Shown: positions 50,954 through 59,166 of the stretch, piece by piece
How positions within the stretch are numbered: the stretch's first letter is position 1
Layout: the number at the start of each line of letters is the position of its first letter
From: Paenibacillus piri
GTDB taxonomy: Bacteria > Bacillota > Bacilli > Paenibacillales > NBRC-103111
DNA length: 64,000 bases
Assembly: GCF_004354045.1 (NCBI RefSeq)
Contig: NZ_SMRT01000020.1
Span: forward strand, 81,680-145,679
Reading direction: 5' to 3'
Made by a program: the position numbers and the translations under genes
The notes under the pieces: generated by a model
The model's database searches: none
What the model was told of the DNA's origin: nothing
What the model saw: only the letters and a program-made list of their open reading frames with translations

Positions 50954-51379
50954 TTATTTTTTCTCCAGCTGTTCGCTGGTCGTTTCAAGCAGCACGGTGA
51001 GCCTGTCGGAAGCATCGACTCCGAGAATAGCCTGATAGCGGTCATGCAAATTTTTCGATGCGCGGCGAATCGATTGCTCCAATTCTTTTCCCTTGTCCGT
51101 CGGATAGACGAGCACCGTCTTCCCTTGAACTTCACGCTTCACCAGCTGCCGGTTTTCCAATTTATCAATGAAACGGGTAAGCGTGGACGGCGTGACGGAC
51201 AGCTTTTCAGACAAATCCTTTTGCGCAATGCCGGGTGTTCCAATGACAAGACGGATCAAGTAACCGTACATCGGCGTTAATCCGGTCATGGCGAATTCTT
51301 CCTCGGCCATTTTCGTAATCGCGCGGCCTAAGCGGTTTGCCGTGAAAAATAAGCAGTTATGCAAAAAGCTCTCATCCAT
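50954..51379 (-). CDS. MarR-family repressor of the MFS gene
   Basis: 141 residues. A frame extending to 51460 is rejected: ATG 51379 (MDESFLHNCLFFTANRLGRA) has GGACGGAGG upstream. The winged HTH is LVIGTPGIAQKDLSEKLSVT and PSTLTRFIDKLENRQLVKRE, and the wing is VQGKTVLVYPTDKGKE. It is first in a two-gene unit with the MFS gene. A consensus promoter with an operator immediately downstream of its -10, plus a second operator before the MFS gene, indicates autorepression and MFS repression, relieved by an unknown, perhaps phenolic, ligand. Confidence 0.88.
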   Translation of the reverse strand: MDESFLHNCLFFTANRLGRAITKMAEEEFAMTGLTPMYGYLIRLVIGTPGIAQKDLSEKLSVTPSTLTRFIDKLENRQLVKREVQGKTVLVYPTDKGKELEQSIRRASKNLHDRYQAILGVDASDRLTVLLETTSEQLEKK

Positions 51380-51401
51380 GTGATAGCCTCCGTCCTTTAT
51401 T

Positions 51402-51413
51402 TTGTATGTACAA
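51402..51413. promoter_or_regulatory. MarR operator at the marR promoter
   Basis: TTGTATGTACAA, 2 nt downstream of the -10 box, identical on the opposite strand to 50928-50939. Confidence 0.7.
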
Positions 51414-51415
51414 CA

Positions 51416-51444
51416 AATATAAAACGTGCCAGCCGCACTGTCAA
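51416..51444 (-). promoter_or_regulatory. Promoter of the MarR-MFS operon
   Basis: Minus-strand TTGACA-N17-TATATT, a consensus sigma-A promoter. The operator follows at once. Confidence 0.75.
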
Positions 51445-51678
51445 CCATTTTTTCCCGCAATTAATAAAGCATAACTGCCCCTCGTTGAATGAATTAGGGG
51501 AGGTAAAAATTTAGCAGATCGCTAGCGGTCCATGGATCAGGTAAATGGCCAAAATGAAACATTCATGCAAAAAAATGATCGTTTTACGATTGCTTATGAT
51601 TGAACCGATCGTTGTGATTTTATACAATAAAACCAGGGACGGAAACGAGACTGTCGGACGAAAAGGATGTGGCTTTTG

Positions 51679-52482
51679 ATGGAGCAAGATACAGGACTGT
51701 CCAAGGGGGAAAGACGCCGCCAGCTTATTGTCAATACGTTAAAGCGGCAAGGAAAGCTTTCGATTCAGGAAATCGTCGAGCTGTTCGATTGCTCGGAGGC
51801 TACGGCGCGGCGCGATCTGGACCTGCTGGAGAAAAAAGGAGCGCTCATCCGCAATTTGGGCGGCGCTCTGCTGGATCCGTCGATGATGGGAGGCGAGCAG
51901 TCGTTTATCGAGAAAAAAGAGCTGCTCTTGTACGAAAAAGAAGCGGTTGCCATGAAGGCGGCGTCACTGGTCGAGGAAGGGGACAGCATCGGCTTGACGG
52001 GCGGCACGACGACGTATTTGATCGCACGGGCGTTGAAAGAATTCGAGGGTATAACGGTCGTAACCAATGCGGTCAATATCGCGATGGAGCTGGCCGATTG
52101 CGACGGGGTTCAGGTGCTGCTGACAGGCGGCGTGATGCGCCGCAAAAGCTACGAGCTGTGCGGTCCGTTGGCGGAGAAGGTGCTGGAAAGCATCAACATC
52201 AACAAAATGTTTATGGGCATCGACGGTATCGCCGCGGAGCGGGGGGTGACGACCTATTCCGAGCTGGAGGCGGAAATCGCCAGGCTCATGATGCGGCGCT
52301 CCCTGCAGACGTACGCCGTATTCGATTATACGAAGCTGGGGAAAACGTCGTTGTTCCCGATTGCGCCGCTGTCGTCGCTGCACGGCTGCATCACGAATGA
52401 AGGCGCGCATAATCAGCCGCTGCTGGAGCGGATGCGGAAGCAGGGCATGGAGCTGCATCTGGCGGGGGAAGAGCGTACGTGA
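51679..52482 (+). CDS. DeoR-family repressor of the keto-sugar operon
   Basis: 267 residues. The DeoR HTH is GKLSIQEIVELFDCSEATAR followed by RDLDLLEKKGALIRNLGGAL. The sugar-phosphate sensor (SIS-like) domain contains LVEEGDSIGLTGGTTTYLIA, TVVTNAVNIAMELADCDGVQ and KMFMGIDGIAAERGVTTYSE. ATG 51679 is about 12 nt after AAAAGGA; ATG 51667 lacks a site. It is followed, after a vestigial ORF and two operator-like repeats, by SIS isomerase, aldolase and kinase genes, the gene order of AgaR- and IolR-type loci. The likely inducer is a phosphorylated keto-sugar intermediate. Confidence 0.88.
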   Translation: MEQDTGLSKGERRRQLIVNTLKRQGKLSIQEIVELFDCSEATARRDLDLLEKKGALIRNLGGALLDPSMMGGEQSFIEKKELLLYEKEAVAMKAASLVEEGDSIGLTGGTTTYLIARALKEFEGITVVTNAVNIAMELADCDGVQVLLTGGVMRRKSYELCGPLAEKVLESININKMFMGIDGIAAERGVTTYSELEAEIARLMMRRSLQTYAVFDYTKLGKTSLFPIAPLSSLHGCITNEGAHNQPLLERMRKQGMELHLAGEERT

Positions 52483-52702
52483 CTAACGGCTCCGGCGGCG
52501 GAGCTGTCTCAACCGATCACGGCAGCGATCATCCGCTGGACCGGACGATTTTTTGGTACTGTGCCGGACCGGGCATCGCGCCCGGTGCGCAGGTGCCCGC
52601 CGGGCTCGGACCGCTCGATACGGCCGCCGTCATTGCCATTCGCTCGGCTTGACGCCGCCTACGTCGTGGGAGGCGAAGCTGCAGGCGTGGTTGCTTGCAT
52701 AA
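52479..52702 (+). pseudogene. Vestigial ORF between the DeoR gene and the isomerase gene
   Basis: GTG 52479 overlaps the DeoR stop (GTGA) and opens a 57-codon frame (DRTIFWYCAGPGIAPGAQV; PAGLGPLDTAAVIAIRSA) ending at 52652. The +1 frame then reads LGLTPPTSWEAKLQAWLLA to a TAA at 52700-52702. The two halves together look like the remains of a longer downstream gene, with at least one frameshift. Family not recognised. Confidence 0.35.
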
Positions 52703-52726
52703 AAAAAGATCGAAACAGTCAAAATA

Positions 52727-52794
52727 ATGATTGAAATAATCATTTATTCGGGTTATGATTTTGTTATCTGGTTTTAAATGATTGAAACCATCAT
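52727..52794. promoter_or_regulatory. Paired DeoR/AgaR-type operators
   Basis: ATGATTGAAATAATCAT (52727-52743) and ATGATTGAAACCATCAT (52778-52794), identical at 14 of 17 positions, start-to-start spacing 51 bp (about five helical turns). They end 22 nt before the isomerase ATG. Confidence 0.6.
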
Positions 52795-52816
52795 CTTTTT
52801 ATATGGAGGTTATTCT

Positions 52817-53878
52817 ATGTCATCAGCATCAGGCAGCAAAACGTATGTCGAAATTGCCGCCCAACCGGCTGCGCTAGCGGCCGCCGCCCTGCAGCTGAAG
52901 CAGCAGAGCGATTGGGTCGACCGCTATTTGAAGTCGGGGCGGTTTGACGAGGTCATTTTTATCGGCTCGGGCTCCTCTTATTACCAGGCGCAAACGATGG
53001 CCGCCACCTACCGCAAATGGCTGGGAAAAAGCGCTTTGGCGCTGCCTTCCTCCGAGCTTTATTTGTTCCGCGGGCAGCATACCGCCTTAAACCGCAATTA
53101 TTTGGTCGTCGGAGTTTCGCGCTCCGGAGAATCGACGGAGGTCGTATTGGCGCTTGAATCCGTGCAAAACCTAAGCGGATATACGATTTGCGGCATTACG
53201 TGCTACGAGCAAAGCACGATGGCACGGCTGGCGGAATGTCTCGTTTCGCCGCTCGGGAAAGAAGAAAGCACGGTCATGACCAAATCGTTCAGCAGCATGA
53301 CCTGGATGATGCAGGCGGCAATCGCATCCGCCTCGGCACATGCATTGCAGCACCAGGCGGACCTTGAAGCGGTCGTTGCGGCCGACAGCGATGTGGTGCA
53401 GCGTGCGGATGCGTTCATCCAAGGCTTAGTACAGTCGGAGAAGCTGAACAAATACATTTACCTTGGGATGGGAGCCTATTTTGGCATCGCCCAGGAAGCT
53501 TGCCTGAAAATTAAAGAAATGTCCTACGTGTGGACGGAAAGCTACGGTACGCTGGAGTTCCGGCACGGCCCGAAATCCGTTGTCGAGCCGGGCACGCTCG
53601 TATGCGTGCTGCTGTCCGAGCAGGCGCGGGCTTATGAATTGAAGGTCGCTCAGGAAATGCAGCAGTACGGAGCCTATGTGCTGATCGTTACGGCCGAAGC
53701 GGGAGACGATACCGCTTTCGCCAATGGCGTTTTTGAAGTCGGCGGCAGACAGCTGTCCGATGAAGCCCGGGCTGTCCTGTATTTGCCCGGGCTGCAGTAT
53801 CTTGGCTATTATACGGCGCTGGCCAAGGGAGTCGATCCCGATTCGCCGCGCAATTTGACCCAGGTTGTGAAAATCTGA
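52817..53878 (+). CDS. AgaS-like SIS-domain sugar-phosphate isomerase/deaminase
   Basis: 353 residues from ATG 52817, with GGAGG upstream. Two SIS domains: first VIFIGSGSSYYQAQTMAATY and VGVSRSGESTEVVLALESVQ; second YIYLGMGAYFGIAQEACLKI, then TESYGTLEFRHGPKSVVEPG. The ESYGTLEFRHGP stretch is diagnostic of AgaS/GlmS-isomerase-like proteins. AgaS converts galactosamine-6-phosphate to tagatose-6-phosphate with loss of ammonia. The following aldolase and PfkB kinase would finish that route, so this assignment suits the context. Other keto/aldo amino-sugar phosphates remain possible, since no PTS or deacetylase gene is adjacent. Confidence 0.82.
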   Translation: MSSASGSKTYVEIAAQPAALAAAALQLKQQSDWVDRYLKSGRFDEVIFIGSGSSYYQAQTMAATYRKWLGKSALALPSSELYLFRGQHTALNRNYLVVGVSRSGESTEVVLALESVQNLSGYTICGITCYEQSTMARLAECLVSPLGKEESTVMTKSFSSMTWMMQAAIASASAHALQHQADLEAVVAADSDVVQRADAFIQGLVQSEKLNKYIYLGMGAYFGIAQEACLKIKEMSYVWTESYGTLEFRHGPKSVVEPGTLVCVLLSEQARAYELKVAQEMQQYGAYVLIVTAEAGDDTAFANGVFEVGGRQLSDEARAVLYLPGLQYLGYYTALAKGVDPDSPRNLTQVVKI

Positions 53879-53901
53879 TCGTAAGCAAAGGAGCTGTCGT
53901 T

Positions 53902-54762
53902 ATGCCACTTGTTTCATCAACCTCCATGCTGCGGCAGGCGCGGCGGCATGGCTATGCGGTTGTCGCCTTCAACGTGCATACGCTGGAAATGCTTCAAGGC
54001 GTCGTGGAAGCGGCCGAGGAAGCGGAAGCTCCGATTATTTTGCAGTCCACCGTAGGTACGGTCAAGCATCTCGGAGCCGATTATATCGCCGCGGCGGCGG
54101 GTGTAGCGGCGAACCGCGCATCCGTTCCGATCGCGCTCCATCTCGATCATTGCTCGGATTTCGAGCTGATCGTGCAATGCATCCGCGCCGGCTATACCTC
54201 GGTCATGATCGACGCCTCCCACCATCCGTTTGAAGACAATGTCAGACAAACGGCCAAAGTGGCGGAAATCGCCAAAGCGGCCGGCGTCAATGTGGAAGCC
54301 GAGCTTGGAAAAGTCGGCGGCGTGGAGGACGAGATCGTCGTCGCCGAGCATGAGGCGCTGATGGCCGATCCGGACGATTGCGCCCGGTTTGTCGAACGGA
54401 CCGGCGTGGATACGCTCGCGCCGGCCATCGGTACGGCCCACGGTATTTATAAAGGCGAGCCGAAGATTGATTTTGACCGGATCGAACGGATTGCGGCCAA
54501 GGTGGACGTACCCCTGGTGCTGCACGGCGGCTCCGGCATTCCGGAGGCGCAGGTCAGACGCTGCGTTTCGCTCGGCATGGCCAAAATGAATGTGGCTACC
54601 GAATTGCGGATTGTGTTTTCGGATGCGATCAAAGCCGTGTTTGCGGCAAATCCTGAGGAAAACGATCCGCGGAAGTATATGATCCCGGCCAAACGGGCGC
54701 TGCGTGAAGCAGCGATCGAAAAGATGCGGCTATGCGGCTGCATAGGCCGTGCCCGGCATTAA
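53902..54762 (+). CDS. Class II ketose-bisphosphate aldolase (GatY/KbaY/FbaA-like)
   Basis: 286 residues. Zn ligands and core are ASVPIALHLDHCSDFELIVQ (HXDH), SVMIDASHHPFEDNV, VEAELGKVGGVEDE, APAIGTAHGIYKGEPKIDFD and VPLVLHGGSGIPEAQVRRCV. The DNXGGSG-type and LHGGSG loops match tagatose- or fructose-bisphosphate aldolases. It lies 23 nt after the isomerase gene and before the kinase gene, pointing to cleavage of tagatose-1,6-bisphosphate (or fructose-1,6-bisphosphate) to DHAP and glyceraldehyde-3-phosphate. Specificity cannot be read from the sequence. Confidence 0.88.
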   Translation: MPLVSSTSMLRQARRHGYAVVAFNVHTLEMLQGVVEAAEEAEAPIILQSTVGTVKHLGADYIAAAAGVAANRASVPIALHLDHCSDFELIVQCIRAGYTSVMIDASHHPFEDNVRQTAKVAEIAKAAGVNVEAELGKVGGVEDEIVVAEHEALMADPDDCARFVERTGVDTLAPAIGTAHGIYKGEPKIDFDRIERIAAKVDVPLVLHGGSGIPEAQVRRCVSLGMAKMNVATELRIVFSDAIKAVFAANPEENDPRKYMIPAKRALREAAIEKMRLCGCIGRARH

Positions 54763-54816
54763 CCGGTTGGAAGCGGCTCGAATTTTCGGCTTGCATCATG
54801 TATGGGGGGAAAAGCA

Positions 54817-55758
54817 GTGATCACAACGGTTACGCTTAACGCGGCGATAGACAAAACCTATTATGTGCCCCGGTTGTCCCCGGAGAGCGTCATGCGCGTC
54901 CGCCGGGTATTCGCAGAGCCCGGTGGAAAGGGCATCAACGTGGCGCGCGTGGCGCATCAGCTTGGCCACGAGGTCCAGGCTGCAGGTTTTATCGGCGGCC
55001 ATAACGGCCGCTTCATCCGGCAGGAGCTGGACCGCCAGGGACTTCGCCATGATTTCATCGAGATTGAAGGCGAATCGCGAATATGCCTGAACATTATCGA
55101 TGAATCGGATGGAAGCTCCACGGAGCTGTTGGAGCCCGGTCCGGTCGTTGACGCGGAAGCCATGGAGCGGTTGACCGTCAAGCTGAGGCGGCTCGCCGCG
55201 CAGTCGCGCGTCGTTTGCCTGTCCGGCAGTCTGCCCGCCGGAGTGCCTGCGGGCTTCTACGCCGAGCTTATCGGCCTGGCGAAGCGGGAAGGCGCGGCCG
55301 TGTTTCTGGACACAAGCGGCGAAGCGCTGCTGCGCGGAGCCGAAGCCGCCCCGCAGCTGATCAAGCCGAACGAGGCGGAGCTCGCACAGCTTATCGGCAG
55401 GCCGATCGGACAAAGCCCCGCGGATATTGCCGAACAGCTGGCCTCATTATCTCCGGAACGGATGAGCGCAGCCTGCATTACGGTTTCGCTCGGCGCGGAC
55501 GGCAGCCTGACCTATTATGGCGGCGCTTATTACCGTACGTACGCCCCGCGGATCGAGGCGGTCAACACGGTCGGCTGCGGCGATGCGTTTATCGCCGGAA
55601 TGGCGGTCTGCATGGCCGAAGACCTGCCGATCGAGGAGGCGCTGCGCCTGGCGACTGCGGCCGGAAGCGCCAACGCTTTGAACGAGAAGGCCGGATACGT
55701 CAATCCGGAGCAAGTCCGTGAGCTGCTGACGCAGGTCGCGGTTGAACGTTTACAGTAA
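54817..55758 (+). CDS. PfkB-family hexose-phosphate kinase (FruK/LacC-like)
   Basis: 313 residues from GTG 54817. The frame from ATG 54802 translates the GGGGGG ribosome binding site and is rejected. TVTLNAAIDKTYYVPRL opens the FruK/LacC/PfkB group, with EPGGKGINVARVAHQLGHEV for substrate binding, LSGSLPAGVPAGFYAELI, KPNEAELAQLIG and the anion-hole/catalytic NTVGCGDAFIAGMAVCMAE. It phosphorylates a keto-hexose-phosphate at C1 (tagatose-6-phosphate or fructose-1-phosphate type). With the aldolase encoded 54 nt upstream it completes the lower part of the route. Last gene of the operon. Confidence 0.88.
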   Translation: MITTVTLNAAIDKTYYVPRLSPESVMRVRRVFAEPGGKGINVARVAHQLGHEVQAAGFIGGHNGRFIRQELDRQGLRHDFIEIEGESRICLNIIDESDGSSTELLEPGPVVDAEAMERLTVKLRRLAAQSRVVCLSGSLPAGVPAGFYAELIGLAKREGAAVFLDTSGEALLRGAEAAPQLIKPNEAELAQLIGRPIGQSPADIAEQLASLSPERMSAACITVSLGADGSLTYYGGAYYRTYAPRIEAVNTVGCGDAFIAGMAVCMAEDLPIEEALRLATAAGSANALNEKAGYVNPEQVRELLTQVAVERLQ

Positions 55759-55890
55759 ATTTTGCCGCAGCAAAGCAGCCTTTCCCGGAAGTTGAAGAGA
55801 ATAACGAATAAATAAAATCGCAAGCGAGAAGAAACGCGATATTCGGAAGCATGTTATTCTGGAGCTACCCTGATGGAAAGGAAGATGCGA

Positions 55891-56337
55891 ATGGATGACA
55901 AACGGTTGACCGCCCAATTAGCGATGGAACGTCTGCAGCCGTTCATCGGCAAGTGGAAAACGAAAGGCACGATCGTGTTGCCGACGGGAGCGGAAGTGAG
56001 ATTGGATGCCGACGATACTTACGAGTGGCTTCCAGGGGGGTATTTCCTTATCCACCATGTGAACGGCCTCATGGGTGAAGACGAAGTGAAAGCAATCGAA
56101 ATCATCGGCTTTCACGAAGACGATGACATGTATGTGACGACATCATACGACAATCGCGGGGTCGTCGCAAACTACAAGGCGCAGCTGCACGAACGGGATT
56201 GGACCATAATCGGATCAACCGAACGTTTCCGGGGAAGTTTCGGGGAAGACGGACGAACCTTGGCGGGGGTTTGGGAACTTGCGGGAGACGGTGCCGAGTG
56301 GAAAAAGTGGATGGATATTGTGCTGACGAAATACTAA
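55891..56337 (+). CDS. DUF1579-like protein
   Basis: 148 residues from ATG 55891, 8 nt after GGAAAGGAAG (ATG 55873 and 55885 are upstream alternatives). LQPFIGKWKTKGTIVLPTGA, DADDTYEWLPGGYFLIHHVN and IEIIGFHEDDDMYVTTSYDN form a lipocalin-like beta-barrel of the DUF1579 group. There is no signal peptide. It is a single gene between the kinase operon and a bidirectional terminator. Function unknown. Confidence 0.75.
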   Translation: MDDKRLTAQLAMERLQPFIGKWKTKGTIVLPTGAEVRLDADDTYEWLPGGYFLIHHVNGLMGEDEVKAIEIIGFHEDDDMYVTTSYDNRGVVANYKAQLHERDWTIIGSTERFRGSFGEDGRTLAGVWELAGDGAEWKKWMDIVLTKY

Positions 56338-56440
56338 ACGGCTCCATATTCAACGCTGCCCAAAATCAATCAATGAAAAACGCACGGTATTGACCGATCA
56401 ACGAATTGCGACATATCCATTGTTCAGAGTACGTAAGCAT

Positions 56441-56479
56441 AAAATAGTCCCCTCCTGATGAACAGGAGGGGACTATTTT
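56441..56479. terminator. Bidirectional Rho-independent terminator
   Basis: AAAATAGTCCCCTCCTG (56441-56457) pairs perfectly with CAGGAGGGGACTATTTT (56463-56479) around a 5-nt loop: A-tract, GC stem, T-tract. Confidence 0.9.
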
Positions 56480-56579
56480 ACGCTTGCCTTCCTTTCCACA
56501 TCAGTCCTTCCGGTGCCGGATCGGGACAATATGATCCACTGTTCGGGTTTCCTGAAAAAGGAGCAGGTGTAAAACGAAC

Positions 56580-56693
56580 ATGTTGCGGAACTGTCCGCAA
56601 AGTCTGCTTAAGCCGATGTGGATTGAAGACATTGCCGCGCAAGCGAATGTTTCCCCCTTTCAATTTCGGCGCATTCTAATAAATCAATTATAG
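56580..56693 (+). pseudogene. AraC-type HTH remnant
   Basis: A 37-codon frame reads LLKPMWIEDIAAQANVSPFQ, then FRRILINQL and a stop. The DIAAQANVSPFQFRR run matches the first HTH of AraC regulators. It is too short to work alone and has no ribosome binding site, so it is probably a truncated regulator. The rest of 56338-56800 holds no other gene. Confidence 0.4.
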
Positions 56694-56726
56694 ACACAAA
56701 AAAATCAACTTTCGTGCATTCCCAAT

Positions 56727-56740
56727 TGTAAACGCATACA
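56727..56740 (+). promoter_or_regulatory. Candidate cre (CcpA) site
   Basis: TGTAAACGCATACA departs from the degenerate cre consensus TGWNANCGNTNWCA at one position. It lies 60 nt before the sugar-binding-protein start, where catabolite repression of an importer is expected. Confidence 0.45.
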
Positions 56741-56800
56741 TTATATTTTGATTGCAGACAAATTTATGATGAAACCAAACTACGAAAGGAATGTTTAGTG

Positions 56801-58162
56801 ATGAAAAAATGGTCAGCGGCATCTGCATGTATCGCGTTAACGATAGGACTGACAGCCTGCACGCCCAATGTCGGCGATCCGGAACCGGCAGCGGAAGGCG
56901 GTAAGAAAGCGGAGCAGACGGCTCCGGGGAATGCTGCTGGGAAGAAACTGACGTTATGGGTGTTTGCCGAGCCGCACAAACGTTTTTTTGAGGCGGTCAA
57001 AGAGGAGTTTAAGACGAAGCAGCCGGATGTGAACGTCGAGATCAATTTGATGGAGGGTACAGCGCTGGTGGACAAATACCTGGTCATATCCAAATCGGGC
57101 GGGGACGGCGCTCCGGATCTTATCGATATCGAGCAGGGTCAATTTCCGAAATTTATTCGCGGGGATATCCCGTTTGTTCCACTGAATGATTATTTGAAAC
57201 AAGACAACTTGACGGAAGCGATGTCCAAAGGCAGGCAGGCTCTTTATACGATCGGCGACAAGCAATACGGAATCGAGCATGCCGCAACCGCATCCGCTCT
57301 GTATTACCGTAAAGATTTGTTCGACAAAGCGGGAATTAATGTGGCTGAGCTAAAAACGTGGGATCAATTTACCGAGCAGGCGAAGAAATTGGTCGGCGAT
57401 AAAAAATATATTTTTCCCGGAAACTCCACAACGAAAACCGGCGGCGACCAGACGTATTTCGAGCTGTTTATCAAGCAGGAGGGCGGGGACATCGTAACGA
57501 AGGACGGCCAGCCCGGCTTTAATTCGCCGGAGGGCCAGACAGCCTTGAAGCGGATGTACAACTGGAAGAAGGACGGCGTTATGGACAAAAACTACTACGA
57601 CGGCCCCGCGTATTGGGAGCATTTTAAAAAGGGCGATTACATAGCGGCCTTCGGTCCGGACTGGTGGGTTAACCTGCTGGCCGACAACGCGCCGGAGCTG
57701 GAAGGCAAATGGGCGGCGCTGCCGATGCCGCTGGGCGGGCCGAAGTCGGTTCCGACAACCGTTTGGGGAGGGACGGGGCTTATGATCTCGAAATTTTCGA
57801 AAAATAAAGATTTGGCTTGGGAGTTCATGAAGCTGGCCCAATTGACACCGGCCAATTCGGTGAAACGGTTCCAGATCGTGAATCTGTTTCCTGCGCTGCT
57901 CACCTCCGTCAATGAAAAGGGACTGCATGAGCAAAGCAAATATACGAAATATTTCGGCGGCCAGGATTTGGGCGAGCTGTACGGCAAGCTGGTAGCGGTC
58001 GCTCCGAATCAGAATCAGGCATGGTGGCGCCCCTTGTTTACCGATGCATGGGATAAATACAAGTTCGAGTACGCAGACGGCAAGCTGACGCCGGAGCAGT
58101 TTCTGCAAAAGGTGGACGATGAGCTGAAGCAGCTGATCAAGAAAAACGAAGCCGCAAGCTGA
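56801..58162 (+). CDS. Sugar ABC transporter solute-binding lipoprotein (family 1)
   Basis: 453 residues. Lipobox ALTIGLTACTPN with Cys near residue 20. The mature protein starts after an Ala/Gly-rich linker with KKLTLWVFAEPHKRFFEAVK. ALYYRKDLFDKAGINVAELK and PDWWVNLLADNAPELEGKWA are typical of MalE/UgpB-like oligosaccharide receptors, as is PMPLGGPKSVPTTVWGGTGL. ATG 56801 has AAAGGAATG upstream. The permease genes follow, and no ATPase gene is present. It belongs to the CUT1 type, distinct from the Lpl-type receptors at 19882 and 28581. The ligand is probably a di- or oligosaccharide or a polyol glycoside. Confidence 0.92.
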   Translation: MKKWSAASACIALTIGLTACTPNVGDPEPAAEGGKKAEQTAPGNAAGKKLTLWVFAEPHKRFFEAVKEEFKTKQPDVNVEINLMEGTALVDKYLVISKSGGDGAPDLIDIEQGQFPKFIRGDIPFVPLNDYLKQDNLTEAMSKGRQALYTIGDKQYGIEHAATASALYYRKDLFDKAGINVAELKTWDQFTEQAKKLVGDKKYIFPGNSTTKTGGDQTYFELFIKQEGGDIVTKDGQPGFNSPEGQTALKRMYNWKKDGVMDKNYYDGPAYWEHFKKGDYIAAFGPDWWVNLLADNAPELEGKWAALPMPLGGPKSVPTTVWGGTGLMISKFSKNKDLAWEFMKLAQLTPANSVKRFQIVNLFPALLTSVNEKGLHEQSKYTKYFGGQDLGELYGKLVAVAPNQNQAWWRPLFTDAWDKYKFEYADGKLTPEQFLQKVDDELKQLIKKNEAAS

Positions 58163-58268
58163 CGCGCTGATCGTGTCATACGATTTGCGCCGCCTTGCAG
58201 TACGGCCGAGATCGGGCTTTGAAGGCGGCGGCATAAGTGCAGCCTGACATTTTCGAAAGGAGAATCCG

Positions 58269-59150
58269 ATGCGGATTAAATCATCAGCGTGGATCAAGCT
58301 GGCGCCATTTTTGTTTATTTGCCCGTTTTTCGTTCATTTCGCCGTATTCCAGCTGTATCCGATCGTTTACGGTTTCTGGCTCAGCCTATATCGAGGGATC
58401 GGCAAATTGACCTTCGCCGGTCTTAAAAATTATTCGCTTGTCATACAGGACGACGTCTTTTGGAAATCGATGTGGAACGGTTTGAAGGCGACCGGCGGCA
58501 GCGTTTTCATCATTTTGCCGATTGCCCTCGGCGTTGCCTTGCTGATCAACCAACCCTTTATCGAAAAAAAGAAGGGTTGGTTTGCGACGTTCTTTTTTAC
58601 TCCGAACATTACGTCGGCCGTTGCGGTCGCGATCATTTTCGGCCTTATTTTCAACAGGTCGTTCGGCATTTTGAACCAAATCATCGGCTTGCTCGGAATC
58701 GATCCGATCGCCTGGCTGGAAAACCCGAAATGGACGATCCCGGCGCTCATCCTTTTATTGACATGGCGGTATTTGGGCATTAATATTTTATACTTTTTGG
58801 CCGGTTTGCAAAATATTCCGCAGGAGCTGTCGGAGGCGGCGAGAATCGACGGGGCCAATCCGCTGCAAAGGCTATGGTATGTGACGCTTCCGCTGCTGAG
58901 ACCGATCATGACCTTCATCGTGTTCCAGGCCATTATCGGATCGTTCACGATGTTTGCGGAACCGTTTGTGCTTGCCGGCCCGGGACAATCCGGGCCCGAG
59001 CAGTCGCTGCTGTTCCCGACGATGTATTTGTACCAGCAGGCGTTCCGCCTGCAAAACTTTGGCTATTCGTCCGCGCTCGGCTACGTATTTACGCTAATTT
59101 TACTGTTCGTCGGCATGATCCAAATCAGACTGTTTCAAGAAAAAAAGTAA
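58269..59150 (+). CDS. CUT1 sugar ABC permease (MalF/LacF-like)
   Basis: 293 residues with six hydrophobic segments, beginning LAPFLFICPFFVHFAVFQLY, then PIVYGFWLSLYRGIGKL. The EAA loop is SEAARIDGANPLQRLWYVTL and MTFIVFQAIIGSFTMFAEPF is a late helix. ATG 58269 follows GAAAGGAG. It is the first membrane subunit for the receptor encoded 106 nt upstream. Spacing of 16 nt to the next permease gene indicates one operon. Confidence 0.93.
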   Translation: MRIKSSAWIKLAPFLFICPFFVHFAVFQLYPIVYGFWLSLYRGIGKLTFAGLKNYSLVIQDDVFWKSMWNGLKATGGSVFIILPIALGVALLINQPFIEKKKGWFATFFFTPNITSAVAVAIIFGLIFNRSFGILNQIIGLLGIDPIAWLENPKWTIPALILLLTWRYLGINILYFLAGLQNIPQELSEAARIDGANPLQRLWYVTLPLLRPIMTFIVFQAIIGSFTMFAEPFVLAGPGQSGPEQSLLFPTMYLYQQAFRLQNFGYSSALGYVFTLILLFVGMIQIRLFQEKK

Positions 59151-59166
59151 GGGGGGACTACTTGCA

